Assembly: GCA_019217005.1 (NCBI GenBank)
Contig: JAHBNG010000012.1
Span: forward strand, 80,629 to 144,628
Length of the DNA stretch: 64,000 nt
DNA from: Chloroflexi bacterium TSY
GTDB taxonomy: Bacteria; Chloroflexota; Anaerolineae; Caldilineales; Caldilineaceae
Direction: 5' to 3'
Shown: piece by piece, positions 29,011 through 39,431 of the stretch
Position numbering within the stretch: the stretch's first letter is position 1
How the letters are laid out: each line of letters opens with the position of its first letter
Position numbers and translations under genes: made by a program
The notes under the pieces: model-generated
Told to the model about the DNA's origin: nothing
Seen by the model: the letters and a program-made list of their open reading frames with translations, nothing else
The model's database searches: none

Positions 29011-29598
29011 TTTATTTCAATTGTAATGTGGGTAAATAACAAAAAATTTTATACTCAGATATCTCAGATCCTCTGGATTTATCTGAGTGAATCTGTGAAA
29101 TCTGAGTACATTTATTTCTTACAACTTCCAAGGTGCACAGACTACGGCTGTGGTGTAACAGTGGGTGGCAACAGAACCGTACCACCATCAGTCGCTGTAG
29201 ATGCGGGAGTCTCAGTGGCAATAGGCTTGGGCGTAATCGTTGGCGTTGCTGTAAGCGTAGGCTGTGGAGGGATCGTTGTAGTTGGTGATGGTCTCTCTAA
29301 TGTTGGTGTTGACGTTTGTTTCGCAGGCAGTGTCGCAGTATGGGTCGGTGTTGATATCTCTACAGAAGTAGGACTCTCTTCTGGCCCAACAACAATGGCT
29401 GGCGTTGGTGATGGTGTTGGTGTATGAAATTGCTTCACCGACACAACGGTTAACTGAAAGGGTATGCCATTCGAGTTTTCATTCTGAATCGTAACGTCAC
29501 TTTGGATTGGAAACACACCTATATTTGTCTGCCAGTCGCCTGCATTATCTACTTTATCCGAATGGTTTATTTCAGAACCAATAAAACGAACAAAAGAG

Positions 29599-29753
29599 GG
29601 GGTGGTTCATTTTAGGCGGACAATTAGGTTTACATTTTTGCAAAGAGAAAAGATGTTTATATTTTCTACTTTGAGCCATGCTCAGGCAGAAAATGACCTC
29701 ATATAGATTTTTATCTATGTATCAAAAGTGTAAACCTAATTCTGAACCACCCC
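29599..29753 (+). mobile_element. 155-bp MITE, subfamily A (copy 1)
   Basis: Ends GGGGTGGTTCA / TGAACCACCCC, with an 8-bp duplication CAAAAGAG on both sides. It interrupts the PKD gene between IPDSF and VRFIG. Subfamily A has GCGGACAATTAGG after the left end. Confidence 0.92.
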
Positions 29754-31239
29754 CAAAAGAGTCAGGAATACCTCTCCCACTCAATCTATAAGTGTCTTCC
29801 AGAACTTGTATGTCATTAACCTTAAGTCTGAATTCTGGTGGAATCTCAGTTGGTGATGGTGTAGGGGTTGATGGACGTTCAACACAGTCTACTGTTTCTT
29901 CTGTCTCATTATTTAACTGATTACCCGATCTGATCACGAAAAGAGTATTGTCTATTCCCCGGTTCAGCGCTGATTTACCTGATACAACCAATGGTAAAAA
30001 TGCCTTGGGATCATCAACAACGACAACAAAATCGGCTCGTTTCAGGGCTGTCGGATTTTCTTTAGAGCTATCGAAGCTGGTTCCACGTACAGTTGTCGTT
30101 CCCATTGATTTAAACACGTATGTGAGCTCTCTTTTGCTGTCTGATATTTCCACGCTGTCGATTTCCCACCTGATATGCTCTGATTGATCGCTTGCATCGA
30201 CGTTTAACCTTACCGGTATCCCAACACGTGCACGGTATATCTCATTGACATCTACTTTGACACTGTTGAAGCAGACAGGCAGATGCCCAAGGTTTGATCC
30301 TCTTTGCTTCGATTACTAACAACAATTGCTTTAGTAGATGAGCCGCCTCGATTCTCGGCCCTTACTATCACGGGGTACAATTTTTCTTTTGCATAAGAGT
30401 GTGAATCTAAAGGAATTGTTGATGTAATGGTTTTAGAGCCATCTCCCCAATTCCAATAATAGATAGTCCCTTCACTATCTTCATCCTGCACATAGACGGT
30501 AACTGGGGCAGATGGTGACTGTGGAACAGATTTTGTTAATGAATTAATCTTGACTCTTGGTGGCAAGACCTCAATTCGTCTTCGAATTGTTTTTGAAGAA
30601 TTAATCCTGCGATTATTTTCAGCAGTGAGCGTTACCTCAAAAAAACCAGATCGATCAAATTTCTTTGAGATCGTGGGATCTCTTCCTCTGTCATGCACCC
30701 CCGAACCATCTCCGAAAGTCCATGAATATTGGGGATCACGCCCTGTTTCTACCTTAGCCGTAAAGAGAACTGATTTATTCTTAACTGGCTGTTGGCTCAC
30801 TTCTGCAGATAGCTCAGTGATTTCTTCAGCCAACACCTCGATGATAATCGGATCTGATCTGATAAGCTTAGTTGTAACATCATTCGAAGCTATTACTGTG
30901 ACACTATATTTGTCATTTGGAAAGGTATATGTATGGGAAACAGAGGCACCATTACCACTGTTTCCATCCCCAAAGTCCCAAATAAATTGTGGATCAGTGC
31001 CATCTGCCACAGCTGTAAAAACAATTGCCTTCTTCTCTTCATAAAACTCAGCGTTTCCCATCCGGATTTCGACCTCTGTAACTGGCGTTTGTATAGGAGG
31101 AGGCTCAGGAATTACCTTAATATCAACAAACTTTACTTTCTGGTAAAGGCTTGAGTGACAAAGGGCAAACCGAAAGGGGCGGAAAAAAGAATCCACCCTG
31201 AAAAAACGGGATAAAATGTAAAAATAGTGCTCGGCTAGT

Positions 31240-32530
31240 TTAAGCAGCGGCATTGAGGCGGCGATGAGCGAGAACGCCTTTAGGGAAATGGTGTGAAACC
31301 GAGGCCTTTTTCCGAAAGTCAGGGTCGAGTTGGTCAGGAGTTGGAAAAAGAGCACTCGAGAGAACACGGCGCAGCCTGCCGGGAGTGGCTTGAGGCTCTC
31401 GATCCCAGTAGCCAGTCGGTATGGGAGGAAGAGAAGCGGCTAAATGGGAAAGAAGATTGCCAGCCAGCAGCCCCAGTTCAGGTAAGCGGAAACAAGCCTC
31501 ATCGGCATGAACAAATTGACGATGTAAGCCAATCATCTGCTTGGAAGCCAAGGGGGGAGGTTCAACAGGCCAGCGTTCCAGGTAGACAAGATAAATGGTT
31601 TCAGGCTGCAAAGTCATAACGGTCGCCAAAACCAAAGGTGTGTTGTAGGCCGGATCCTGAATGACGTAAATCGAGTAGGTACGGTTGGCTGTATCCACCT
31701 TGGTTGTTCTGGGGACGAGATTGTGCCATGCTTGATAGCAAATCAGGCGACCACTATAGAGAAAGCGACCAGACGAGTCCGGAGTTGTAGCCTCGAGTCG
31801 CTTTCCCTTATAGCTGCGAGAGAGCGGACGCACAATATCACCATATTCAGGTGGTCTGCCTTTTTCTTTGCGTTTGGGGAACTCATTGCGGCGCACTGTG
31901 CAGTTAATGGCTTCCCGCAGGACAAATCGGTCTATGCCGCTTTCTAGCATTTCTCTGATTGTAAACCCGGCATCGACCACCGCCACTTCGTCTGACTCCA
32001 GTGATTTCTTCGTCTCTGTCAGCAGCTTTTTCCGAAACTCACTTTCCTTTGTTCCAACCGTGCATCTCATGATTGCCTTGAGCAGTGGCACTCGCTTCCC
32101 GCCTATCTCCCCCGAGCTTATCATCACTCCAAAGATGAGCGCGGGCAATGCCCGACGAGCCGTTGAGTTATAGAGTCGGTTCACTTTCCCTTGCAGCTTC
32201 GGTCGCCAGAACCCTGTGATATCTATGCTTTTCACTCGGTACCCTTCTAACTTTTTTGCCTCCCATTCCCCTTTCCACTTCTTCTTGCCACGACCCCAGC
32301 AGACTTGTGATATCCCATGATCCATATCGAAAGCTCCACCAGCTTCGCCGGAGCTCCTCATCTTCAAACCCGCTTTCTTTCAATGCGCTATGGATTGCTC
32401 CTCGACTTTTCAGAAACGACCCATTCAGCATTGCCCACATCAGACGCATTACATTTACGTTTGTTCCCATCGGCGTTACTTGCAATACATTCATCAGTAC
32501 TGCTATAGTTATTTCTGGCGCGGTTAGCAT
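31240..32530 (-). pseudogene. DDE transposase of the IS at 31131-32792, frameshifted
   Basis: ATG at 32530 follows AAAGGAGGAAGGA. The first frame reads MLTAPEITIAVLMNVLQVTP to SWWSFRYGSWDI; near 32320 the frame changes and the rest reads CWGRGKKKWKGEWEAKKLEGY, SIDITGFWRPKLQGKV (first catalytic Asp), EVAVVDAGFTIREML (second Asp), YLVYLERWPVEPPPLASKQ (region of the Glu) and ends at 31240. The catalytic acids all appear present, so one frameshift is the only obvious defect. The frameshift could be real inactivation, a programmed slip or an error. Confidence 0.75.
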
Positions 32531-32607
32531 TCCTTCCTCCTTTTTGGGTTCTCTACCTTTAGGATGAACTGCTAACCGCTTTTTGTCACATTTCTCACCT
32601 CATCTCT

Positions 32608-32761
32608 GGGGTGGTTCAGAATTAGGTTTACACTTTTGATACATAGACAAAAATCTATATGAGGTCATTTTCTGCCTGAGCATGGCTCAAATTAGAAAAT
32701 ATAAACATCTTTTCTCTTTGCAAAAATGTAAACCTAATTGTCCGCCTAAAATGAACCACCC
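32608..32761 (-). mobile_element. 155-bp-type MITE, subfamily A (copy 2, inverted)
   Basis: Same ends as copy 1 but opposite orientation; flanked by CTCATCTCT (8-9 bp duplication). It is nested in the IS at 31131-32792. Confidence 0.9.
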
Positions 32762-33585
32762 CTCATCTCTTTTCTTTTACCAGAAAGTAAAGACAAATGC
32801 CTCTTTACTAACACCATCAATGTTTACACGAACCATTACTCGGAAACTTGGCCCAGTTGATGAATAGGTATGAGTAACACTGTCCCCATCTCCAGTCATA
32901 CCGTCTCCAAACTCCCAAGTATAGATCGCATTTTCTGCTGGCGGCGTTACGATTGCAGTAAATCTTGTTTCTCTACCAACGACGACAGACAGGGCTGTAG
33001 AAATCTGAACGGTAAAAGTGACACCGGTACTTGTCGTTAGACTATTATGATATGTTTCACTGAGTAGCATACTTGACTCGGCTTGTACAGGTGTAGGAAC
33101 CTTACCTGGAAAAAATGATACATATATAGTCAAGACAAACAACACGACCGGTAATATAAGAAATTTCAACACAGCTCTAACGAACATAAACCTCTCCTCC
33201 AAACTTGAACATGCATCAGTGAATAGGATAATCGGTCAAGCTTAGACCGTATGGACGCCGTCTGAGTTGGACAACAAGTCAATCCAAGTGCTAGCCTGTG
33301 GTTATTTTGAACACCAGTGTTTTCAGTTATCTTGACCAAAAGACAAATTCAGATGTTCAAACTGCATCTAGTATAACATAAACCTGCGGCAATGGTCTTT
33401 ACGCAAACTGAAGCCTCAATGAGACGGCGATGAAGATATCCGAAAGCGATGGTCCAACCGATTGATCTGGTAAGCTCTGGCAGAGCACAATGGTAATAAA
33501 TAGGCCAACCGGCAAGTGTGAAGGAAGTGTCAATGAACTTGTCGGATAAGAAACGCAAGCAACATCAGTCTGTTATAATTTGATT

Positions 33586-33662
33586 GTGGTATCCCAAATT
33601 GTGTGTAAATTCGCTCCTTCTACGGGGCGCTAAGTCGCTTTTAGACAACTTGTGGTATACCA
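33586..33662. repeat. Two-armed GTGGTATACCACAA element
   Basis: Left arm GTGGTATCCCAAATTGTG, right arm complement GTGGTATACCACAAGTTGT, with a ~35-nt centre. It lies ~400 bp upstream of the divergent genes at 33187 (minus) and 34082 (plus). Same family as the elements at 12646, 19645 and 54205. Confidence 0.65.
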
Positions 33663-34081
33663 CTCATTTCATTTAAATTGGTCGTTCTGTACGTTGTACA
33701 ATAAATATTCTAGCCCCTTTGGGAATGATGATTCACTCATTTACTATATATGATTTTGTCTCTCTTGGATCTCTCAGGTTCCTCACCTCTTTCTAACGAT
33801 TATGACATGGACGTATGCTGTTGAGCGAAATTCAGGGATTAACCATTTATTTTTCAGGGGAAGACCGACAAATGACATCATGGCATTATCCTCATTGCCT
33901 ATTTGAGATGATACGCGGTACAATGTATTATACCTGACAAGTTAAGCTCCTCCAAGAATACAAAACAGATTAGCAATTTCTTGTGGGTCAGAAAAGTTTT
34001 CTGCCAACCTTTCGGAGAGTTTAACGCGATAATTCCTGGAATAATACAAATATAACTAAGAGAATCAATGGAGCATCCAAA
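33663..34081. other. Intergenic region, nothing recognised
   Basis: AT-rich, with no convincing coding frame, RNA gene or strong hairpin. It presumably holds the promoter of the ThuA-like gene. Confidence 0.4.
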
Positions 34082-34729
34082 ATGACGAGAAAAGCATTAA
34101 TTGTGTGGGGTGGTTGGGATGGACACGATTCAAAACTTTGTGCCGATCGCTTTGCCCCGATCCTCGAAAAAGAAGGCTTCGAGGTGGAAGTTTCAGACAC
34201 ACTTGACACCTATCTCGATACCGAGAAAATGCGACAACTCAGTCTGGTTGTGCCCATTTGGACAATGGGTACCATCGAGCAAAAGCAGGAGCAAGGGTTA
34301 CTCGACGCGATTAAAAGCGGAGTTGGCGTGGCTGGTTGGCATGGCGGGATGGGCGATGCATTTCGCAACAACACCGAGTACCAATGGATGGTTGGCGGTC
34401 AATGGGTGGCGCACCCGGGCAATATTATCGATTATCGAGTCAATATCACGAATCATGAAGATCCGGTTACCGCCGGGCTAGATGATTTTAATATGAGGTC
34501 TGAACAATATTATCTCCACGTCGATCCGTCCAACGAAGTATTGGCCACCACAACATTCAATACGGAAGTTGCTCCTTGGGTAAATGGCACAGTCATGCCT
34601 GTTGTTTGGAAGCGAATGTGGGGTGAGGGGCGCGTCTTCTACTCCTCTCTGGGACACAAAGTCTACGATTTTGACGTTCCAGAAGCGGAAGAGATCCAAC
34701 GCCGTGGCATGTTGTGGGCCGCACGATAG
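34082..34729 (+). CDS. ThuA-like protein of carbohydrate utilisation
   Basis: A 215-aa protein of the ThuA (trehalose-utilisation, glutamine-amidotransferase-like) fold. Visible family marks are the start [13 protein letters not shown], the segment [13 protein letters not shown] with HPGN soon after, [44 protein letters not shown] and the end RRGMLWAAR. Members act with sugar ABC systems and oxidoreductases in disaccharide or glycoside use; the reaction is not established. Here it precedes a complete sugar ABC transporter (35505-40559), separated by two mobile elements. No signal peptide. Confidence 0.9.
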   Translation: MTRKALIVWGGWDGHDSKLCADRFAPILEKEGFEVEVSDTLDTYLDTEKMRQLSLVVPIWTMGTIEQKQEQGLLDAIKSGVGVAGWHGGMGDAFRNNTEYQWMVGGQWVAHPGNIIDYRVNITNHEDPVTAGLDDFNMRSEQYYLHVDPSNEVLATTTFNTEVAPWVNGTVMPVVWKRMWGEGRVFYSSLGHKVYDFDVPEAEEIQRRGMLWAAR

Positions 34730-34748
34730 AGATTAACGAGTGAAACGC

Positions 34749-34903
34749 GGGGTGGTTCATTTTAGGCGGACAATTAGGTTTACATTTTTGCAAAGAGAAA
34801 AGATGTTTATATTTTCTAATTTGAGCCATGCTCAGGCAGAAAATGACCTCATATAGATTTTTGTCTATGTATCAAAAGTGTAAACCTAATTCTGAACCAC
34901 CCC
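34749..34903 (+). mobile_element. 155-bp MITE, subfamily A (copy 3)
   Basis: GGGGTGGTTCA ends, with an 8-bp duplication TGAAACGC on both sides, inserted just after the ThuA-like gene. Confidence 0.92.
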
Positions 34904-34930
34904 TGAAACGCTTAACTTTATTCTTATACT

Positions 34931-35182
34931 CAGTCGATCCAAATTCTCGTGGAATAGGCGTTCTCTATTACACGCAGTAGACATAATCCTGCACTTCTCA
35001 GTCAAAACAGACTCGAGCGTGCCAAATGGTCCGAGATTCTCTACTGCGTCTTTTTTCGCCATTTGAACGCTCTACCTCTGAGAAATCCTACTGCGTGTAA
35101 TCTCTAACGCCGGTTTTGGTCGGGTAGAGCCGCATTAGAGAATGCTCTCTCCACGAGTACAAGACACATTTTGGATCGACTG
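34931..35182. mobile_element. 252-bp MITE-like element with CAGTCGATCCAAA ends
   Basis: Terminal inverted repeats CAGTCGATCC with ATACT duplicated on both sides (34926-34930, 35183-35187). The interior has long imperfect self-complementary parts (tctctattacacgcagta against tactgcgtgtaatctct), so it can fold into a large hairpin. No open frame. The ends resemble those of the ISH3-like family (CAGTAGATCC) but differ at one position. Confidence 0.75.
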
Positions 35183-35272
35183 ATACTCATTAACAGTACC
35201 TTAACTTTTTCTTAGTATGCCTTTGGTTTAATTTCATTTAACAGACCCTTAAATAAACCCGAGAAAGTATTT

Positions 35273-35331
35273 GGACACGGATTGACTGGATTATCAGGAT
35301 TTTATCTGTATATCGGTGTCAATCTGTGTCC
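35273..35331. repeat. Imperfect hairpin upstream of the sugar-binding protein gene
   Basis: GGACACGGATTGAC (35273-35286) pairs with GTCAATCTGTGTCC (35318-35331), 13 of 14 positions. It could be a dispersed repeat or part of the leader of the ABC operon. Confidence 0.4.
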
Positions 35332-35504
35332 TGTTTCTCATCTCTTTCTTGGATTCACTTAATATATGCAACCATAGTGGTATCTATATCGATCAAGGGA
35401 AATGCCCATCTCCTCAATTTGTGCCAATCGGAAATTTCCTCTCTAAACATCAGGTCAAGCACAAATTTGTGGTAGATGGGCCAAGAAAAAATCGAGGAGA
35501 AAAA

Positions 35505-36944
35505 ATGTTCAATCAGAAACTGTTAATTGTGTCGCTCTTCATGATGATGGCCCTCCTGTTGACTGCCTGCCCACCCCAACAGACGGCACCTGTCGAAGTT
35601 GAGGTTGGGGATACAGCCGCCGATACCGAGAGCGCAGCGTCCGGTGAACTCGTCGAAGTGGCTTTGACCGCACGCTGCAAAGCAAGCCCTCCCTATGAAA
35701 ACGGTCGTTGTGACAACTTGAGTGCTGCTGTTGAAGCGGTCAATGCGACGTTGGAAGCAAGTGGGGACAATCGACGTATTACGCTTGAGACCATTCAGGA
35801 TGATACGGGGTGGGGTGACTACAAAACCGAATTCGAACTGGCATCTGATGCCGGTGATGCGCCAGACGTGATCGTCTCTGGACACGAACACATCGGAGAC
35901 TGGGCCACCGCAGGCTATCTCATCGACATCACGTCCGAAATCGAGGTTGGGACTTACCCAGAATTTGACGACGTGATCGATTCGCTGTGGGAATCGACGA
36001 TGCTCAATGGGAAAATATGGGGTGTTCCTCAGGATGCAGAAGCGCGTCCTCTCTATTACAGCAAGATTTTATTACAAGAGCTGGGCTGGAGTGCAGAAGA
36101 AATCGACACGCTTGACGAACGCATTGCAAGCTGTGAATATACCTGGCAGGACATGTTTGATACAGCCGAAGAAGCTGTGACAGCCGGTATTGTCGAAGAG
36201 GGCGATGGATGGTGGCACCGGCCATCAAATGGTCCCGATTTCCTCTACTATTACTTTGCCGCTGGTGGTGAAATTGTTGGCGAAGGCGATGCATTGATCT
36301 TTGACAAAGCTGCCGCACAGACCGTTTATGAGCTACTTGGCGGTGCCGCGGATCGTGGCATTATTCGCCGCAACAAGTTGGATGGGAACTGGGATTTCCA
36401 TCGAGAGTACACAGCGCCTTTCACCAATGTTCTCTTCGTTTTTGAAGGAACCTGGCGCTGGGCGAGCTGGCACACTAATTATCTTCAGGATCAAGGTGGT
36501 GAAGATTATCTGTTTGAAAACGTTGGTTTTTCTCCAATTCCATGTCTAGAAGGCGGCACGGAGGCCCCAATTACATTGACCCATCCGCTGATTTATATGG
36601 TGAGCTCTGGTAGTGAACATCCCGATTTGGCACTGCTGCTAATATCCAAAGCGACGGTTAAGGAACTCAACACACCCTATGCAGTCGAGAGTGGTCACCT
36701 AGGTATCCTGAAGTCTCAGGCCGACCATGAACCCTACACAAGTGCAGAGTTCCTGAGCGCAACGCTGTCTTTGCTCGAATACACAACTTTCTTGCCCAAT
36801 AGCCCCTACTGGAGCGCTTGGTCAGAGGCCTACTATCTGGGGATCCAAGCTGCCGAGGCAGGAGATCTCTCACCTGAAGACGCTGTTAACGTTGTGATCG
36901 AACAGCTACAGAATGAGTTAGGCGAGAATGTCATCATTCAGTAG
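35505..36944 (+). CDS. Lipoprotein substrate-binding protein of a sugar ABC transporter
   Basis: A 479-aa extracellular solute-binding protein, family 1. ATG at 35505 with CGAGGAGA upstream is chosen over the frame's earlier TTG because it gives a lipoprotein signal: MFNQKLLIVSLFMMMALLLTAC with the lipobox Cys at residue 22. A Glu/Ala-rich spacer follows. Family patterns include DAGDAPDVIVSGHEHIGDWATAGYLIDI, LWESTMLNGKIWGVPQDAEARPLYYSKILLQELGW and the C-terminal LTHPLIYMVSSGSEHPDLALLLI. It binds a mono- or oligosaccharide outside the membrane and delivers it to the permeases encoded next. The sugar is not evident; the ThuA neighbour hints at a disaccharide. Confidence 0.93.
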   Translation: MFNQKLLIVSLFMMMALLLTACPPQQTAPVEVEVGDTAADTESAASGELVEVALTARCKASPPYENGRCDNLSAAVEAVNATLEASGDNRRITLETIQDDTGWGDYKTEFELASDAGDAPDVIVSGHEHIGDWATAGYLIDITSEIEVGTYPEFDDVIDSLWESTMLNGKIWGVPQDAEARPLYYSKILLQELGWSAEEIDTLDERIASCEYTWQDMFDTAEEAVTAGIVEEGDGWWHRPSNGPDFLYYYFAAGGEIVGEGDALIFDKAAAQTVYELLGGAADRGIIRRNKLDGNWDFHREYTAPFTNVLFVFEGTWRWASWHTNYLQDQGGEDYLFENVGFSPIPCLEGGTEAPITLTHPLIYMVSSGSEHPDLALLLISKATVKELNTPYAVESGHLGILKSQADHEPYTSAEFLSATLSLLEYTTFLPNSPYWSAWSEAYYLGIQAAEAGDLSPEDAVNVVIEQLQNELGENVIIQ

Positions 36945-36980
36945 GGAATCGGTTATCAGTTAACGACCATTCGCTATTAG

Positions 36981-37064
36981 CCGTCAGCTATCAGCCGATT
37001 CGTCAGAATAGCCCTCCTATCGGATCTCCGAAAGCTGAAGTACTGACGAGCTGATAGCTGATGG
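36981..37064. repeat. Inverted repeat between binding-protein and permease genes
   Basis: CCGTCAGCTATCAGC (36981-36995) pairs with GCTGATAGCTGATGG (37050-37064). A hairpin here may reduce read-through and explain higher expression of the binding protein than of the permeases; this is an inference. Confidence 0.5.
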
Positions 37065-37133
37065 TTCAAGCGTTACGATACCGGCAAAATCCCCCTCCCA
37101 AACATCTCATGAGTCGATGGAGAGGTACGAATC

Positions 37134-38531
37134 TTGCAACGACTCCTTCAATCATCCAATCGAATCGGCTTCCTCGCAACGATAGCTGCTGCGTTGCTAT
37201 TGTTGGTTGCGTTCTTTCTACCCTGGATTGAGCTTGAAGCGAATGGACGCTCCCTGATTACGCTAAGTGGTTTACAAGCAACCTCTCTTCCCGTTACGAG
37301 TGGGGGAACTGAGCTATTTCGTCCTTCATTTGTTCCATATTTCGCACCAGTATGTGCACTATTTGTGCTCGTGATTGTGCTTGCTGCTTGGCTTCGTCAT
37401 ATTGTCACGGAATGGGACGCAGCGATTCAGATGGGCTTGGGGTTGTTGGGCATATTCATTCTCTGGGTAGATTTCGTTGATGCTCGCGAGTTGGCCACTG
37501 ATGGGGGCGTGACGTTACAGTCTCAGGTTGGTGCGTGGCTCACTTTTCTGGCGCTTTTTGTTGTGACTTGTGTTGGGATGGTAAATTTACGAAATGCTGC
37601 TGATAGTAGACCTGAACTCCGAGGCCAGCTGAATGCGTTGAGTTTTATGGCACCCGCCACGTTTTTGGTGCTCGTCTTTTTTGTGATTCCCGTCCTCATC
37701 TTGGTTCTGCTCAGTCTGACCGATCTATCCAGTTCCAATTTTAGCGAGCCCTGGCGCTACGTTGGGTTGGAGAATTATCAACGCCTCTTTCGCGACTCAT
37801 TCTTCCCCAAGATACTTGGCAATACATTTCGCTATGTCCTTTTGACGCTTGGGTTTTTCAACGTCGGATTGGCGCTGCTGCTGGCACTGTTGACGACTAA
37901 TATTCACCGGCGAGCAGGTTTCTTTTTTCGGATGCTCTGGCTTTTGCCCCGCATCACGCCCTCTGTTGTCTATATTGTTATGTGGCAGCGCATCGCCCAA
38001 CAGCCGCCCCATGGGATTGTCAACCAGCTGCTGTCGATCTTTGGTGCCGAAATTTCTGGTTCCTTGATTGCAGAGTTTCCCTGGTTATTTGTGGTCATGG
38101 TGAATGGTTTTGTCGGTGCTTCATTTGGCATGATCATTTTCACATCAGCCATCGAATCGATTCCTGTGGATCTGACACGGGCCGCCATGGTCGATGGTGC
38201 ATCGGCGCTTCAGGTGATTCGGGACATTACGCTGCCTCTGCTGCGCTGGCCCCTTCTTTTTGTGGTAACGTACCAAACACTCTCTCTCCTGGTTTCGTTC
38301 GAATATATCCTGCTGCTCACGAATGGCGGACCAGGACTCTACACAACCGAAGTGTGGGCTTTGACGGCCTATAAACGGGCGTTGGGAACCTATTTTGGTT
38401 CGAATCAGTGGGCCTATGGTGCAGCATGGGGATTCATTTTGGTGGCGATTGGCATCACGCTATCTGCCCTCTATATGCGTGTCTTTCGTTTTGACGATCT
38501 GGTGCAAGAGCCAAAGATTGATGTGGTATGA
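37134..38531 (+). CDS. Sugar ABC transporter permease, MalF type, with extra N-terminal helices
   Basis: A 465-aa inner-membrane protein. The start is TTG at 37134 with GGAGAGG 8 bp upstream; no ATG or GTG in frame fits better. The C-terminal ~300 residues are a normal MalF-like permease with six helices and the EAA loop IPVDLTRAAMVDGASALQVI that docks the ATPase. The N-terminal ~160 residues hold about four additional helices (IGFLATIAAALLLLVAFFLPWIE and following), not usual for short permeases of this family. It lies in an operon with the MalG-type permease (4-bp overlap) and the ATPase gene. Confidence 0.92.
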   Translation: MQRLLQSSNRIGFLATIAAALLLLVAFFLPWIELEANGRSLITLSGLQATSLPVTSGGTELFRPSFVPYFAPVCALFVLVIVLAAWLRHIVTEWDAAIQMGLGLLGIFILWVDFVDARELATDGGVTLQSQVGAWLTFLALFVVTCVGMVNLRNAADSRPELRGQLNALSFMAPATFLVLVFFVIPVLILVLLSLTDLSSSNFSEPWRYVGLENYQRLFRDSFFPKILGNTFRYVLLTLGFFNVGLALLLALLTTNIHRRAGFFFRMLWLLPRITPSVVYIVMWQRIAQQPPHGIVNQLLSIFGAEISGSLIAEFPWLFVVMVNGFVGASFGMIIFTSAIESIPVDLTRAAMVDGASALQVIRDITLPLLRWPLLFVVTYQTLSLLVSFEYILLLTNGGPGLYTTEVWALTAYKRALGTYFGSNQWAYGAAWGFILVAIGITLSALYMRVFRFDDLVQEPKIDVV

Positions 38532-39406
38532 TGAATAAACGTTCTGACCGGCTCAACACAAGAAACTCCCTTCCCTACATCCTGCTCTCGATCAGCGTAC
38601 TTCCAATTGTCGTTGGATATGCCTGGATATTGATTGCCACTTTCTCCATGCGAACAGAAGGGTTAATTCCTCGCAATGCAGATGGACAGATCGGCGGCTT
38701 TACCCTTCAAAACTGGGAGTTTTTGAACGACCCAACGGTCTGGCAGGCCACACTAAACTCATTTTTGATTGCCATCAGCATGGTCGTTGGCGTTGGATTT
38801 GTGGCTTCGCTTACCGGCTATGCACTTTCCCGCATGAATTTTCGCGGACGTAAAGGATTCCTGACGACAACCTTAATCTTACACGGATTCCGCCCCGAGT
38901 TGCTGCTCATTGCCATCTTTCAAGTGCTGTTGTTTATTGGTGGTCTCCCACTCGTGGGGAATTTTGTGGGTTTCAATACTGTCGGTGGTGTGGCGCTTGT
39001 GGAGGTAACATTGGGCTTGCCCTTGGGAATTTGGCTTATGAAGGGCTTCTTCGACAATATTCCATGGGATGTAGAGCGCGCCGCGCTGATTGATGGTGCA
39101 TCTCGCTTTCGCGTCTGGTGGGAGATTCTATTGCCCCAAATTCGCCCTGGATTAGCCGCACTTTCTATCTTCAACTTTATCGGTGGTTGGAACGCGTATT
39201 TGGTTCCAGCCACCTTTACGATTGGATCGGAAACACCGAACCTACCCGTGCTGTTAAATCAATTTTCGGGTGATACATCTTTATCTAGTTGGAACACGGT
39301 TGCTGCATTAGGATTATTTCAACTCATTCCCATCTTGATTTTCTTCCTCTTTACCCAAGACGCCCTACTCAATATGTATGGTGGTGGGACCAAAGGAGGA
39401 AGCTAA
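38528..39406 (+). CDS. Sugar ABC transporter permease, MalG type
   Basis: A 292-aa permease with six predicted helices and the EAA loop IPWDVERAALIDGASRFRVW followed by EILLPQIRPGL. The ATG overlaps the stop of the previous permease gene (ATGATGAA), which indicates translational coupling. It forms the translocation pore together with the MalF-type protein and is energised by the ATPase encoded next. Typical family length, no anomalies. Confidence 0.95.
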   Translation: MMNKRSDRLNTRNSLPYILLSISVLPIVVGYAWILIATFSMRTEGLIPRNADGQIGGFTLQNWEFLNDPTVWQATLNSFLIAISMVVGVGFVASLTGYALSRMNFRGRKGFLTTTLILHGFRPELLLIAIFQVLLFIGGLPLVGNFVGFNTVGGVALVEVTLGLPLGIWLMKGFFDNIPWDVERAALIDGASRFRVWWEILLPQIRPGLAALSIFNFIGGWNAYLVPATFTIGSETPNLPVLLNQFSGDTSLSSWNTVAALGLFQLIPILIFFLFTQDALLNMYGGGTKGGS

Positions 39407-39431
39407 TGTCAGTCGATCGCACTATATTCTT

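Larger units (their letters stand above)
31131..32792 (-). mobile_element. Insertion sequence inside the PKD gene, carrying a nested MITE
   Basis: The inverted ends are CTTTACTTTCTGGTAAA and its complement, flanked by a 5-bp duplication ACAAA (31126-31130 and 32793-32797). Removal restores SKEAFVDIKVIPEP in the PKD gene. The 154-bp MITE at 32608-32761 lies near its right end, so the MITE arrived later. I cannot name the IS family with confidence. Confidence 0.88.
29142..33187 (-). pseudogene. Secreted multi-PKD-domain protein, broken by an IS, a MITE and a frameshift
   Basis: Reconstructed in minus-strand order: ATG 33187 after GGAGGAGAGG, signal or anchor helix (FLILPVVLFVLTIYVSFF), PKD domain 1 (YTWEFGDG...VTHTY), then the IS at 31131-32792; sequence resumes as FVDIKVIPEPPPIQ, PKD 2 (FIWDFGDG), PKD 3 (YSWTFGDG) and a fourth PKD-like domain (YYWNWGDG). 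A frameshift near 30265 ends the frame; in the next frame KVDVNEIYRARVGIPVRL continues through VEISDSKRELTYVF to IPDSF, where a 155-bp MITE (29599-29753) interrupts; VRFIGSEINHSD resumes and ends in a Thr/Pro stalk (HTPTPSPTPAIV...TVTPQP). The original would be ~740 residues. PKD domains usually mediate surface carbohydrate or protein binding. Confidence 0.85.

Noticed and set aside
29026..29427. Plus-strand frame of 133 codons rich in Val/Gly (VGVAVSVG)
   Set aside because: It is the complement of the Thr/Pro stalk of the minus-strand PKD protein.
33349..33558. Minus-strand 69-codon frame near 33.4 kb
   Set aside because: No recognisable motif, poor ribosome site and composition unlike neighbouring genes.
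32682..34829. Small frames starting MAQIRKYKHLFSLQKCK
   Set aside because: They lie inside copies of the 155-bp MITE and are repeated only because the MITE is repeated.
35316..35504. N-terminal extension of the sugar-binding protein from a TTG at 35316
   Set aside because: It would bury the lipoprotein signal peptide; the ATG at 35505 has a strong ribosome site and gives a proper lipobox.
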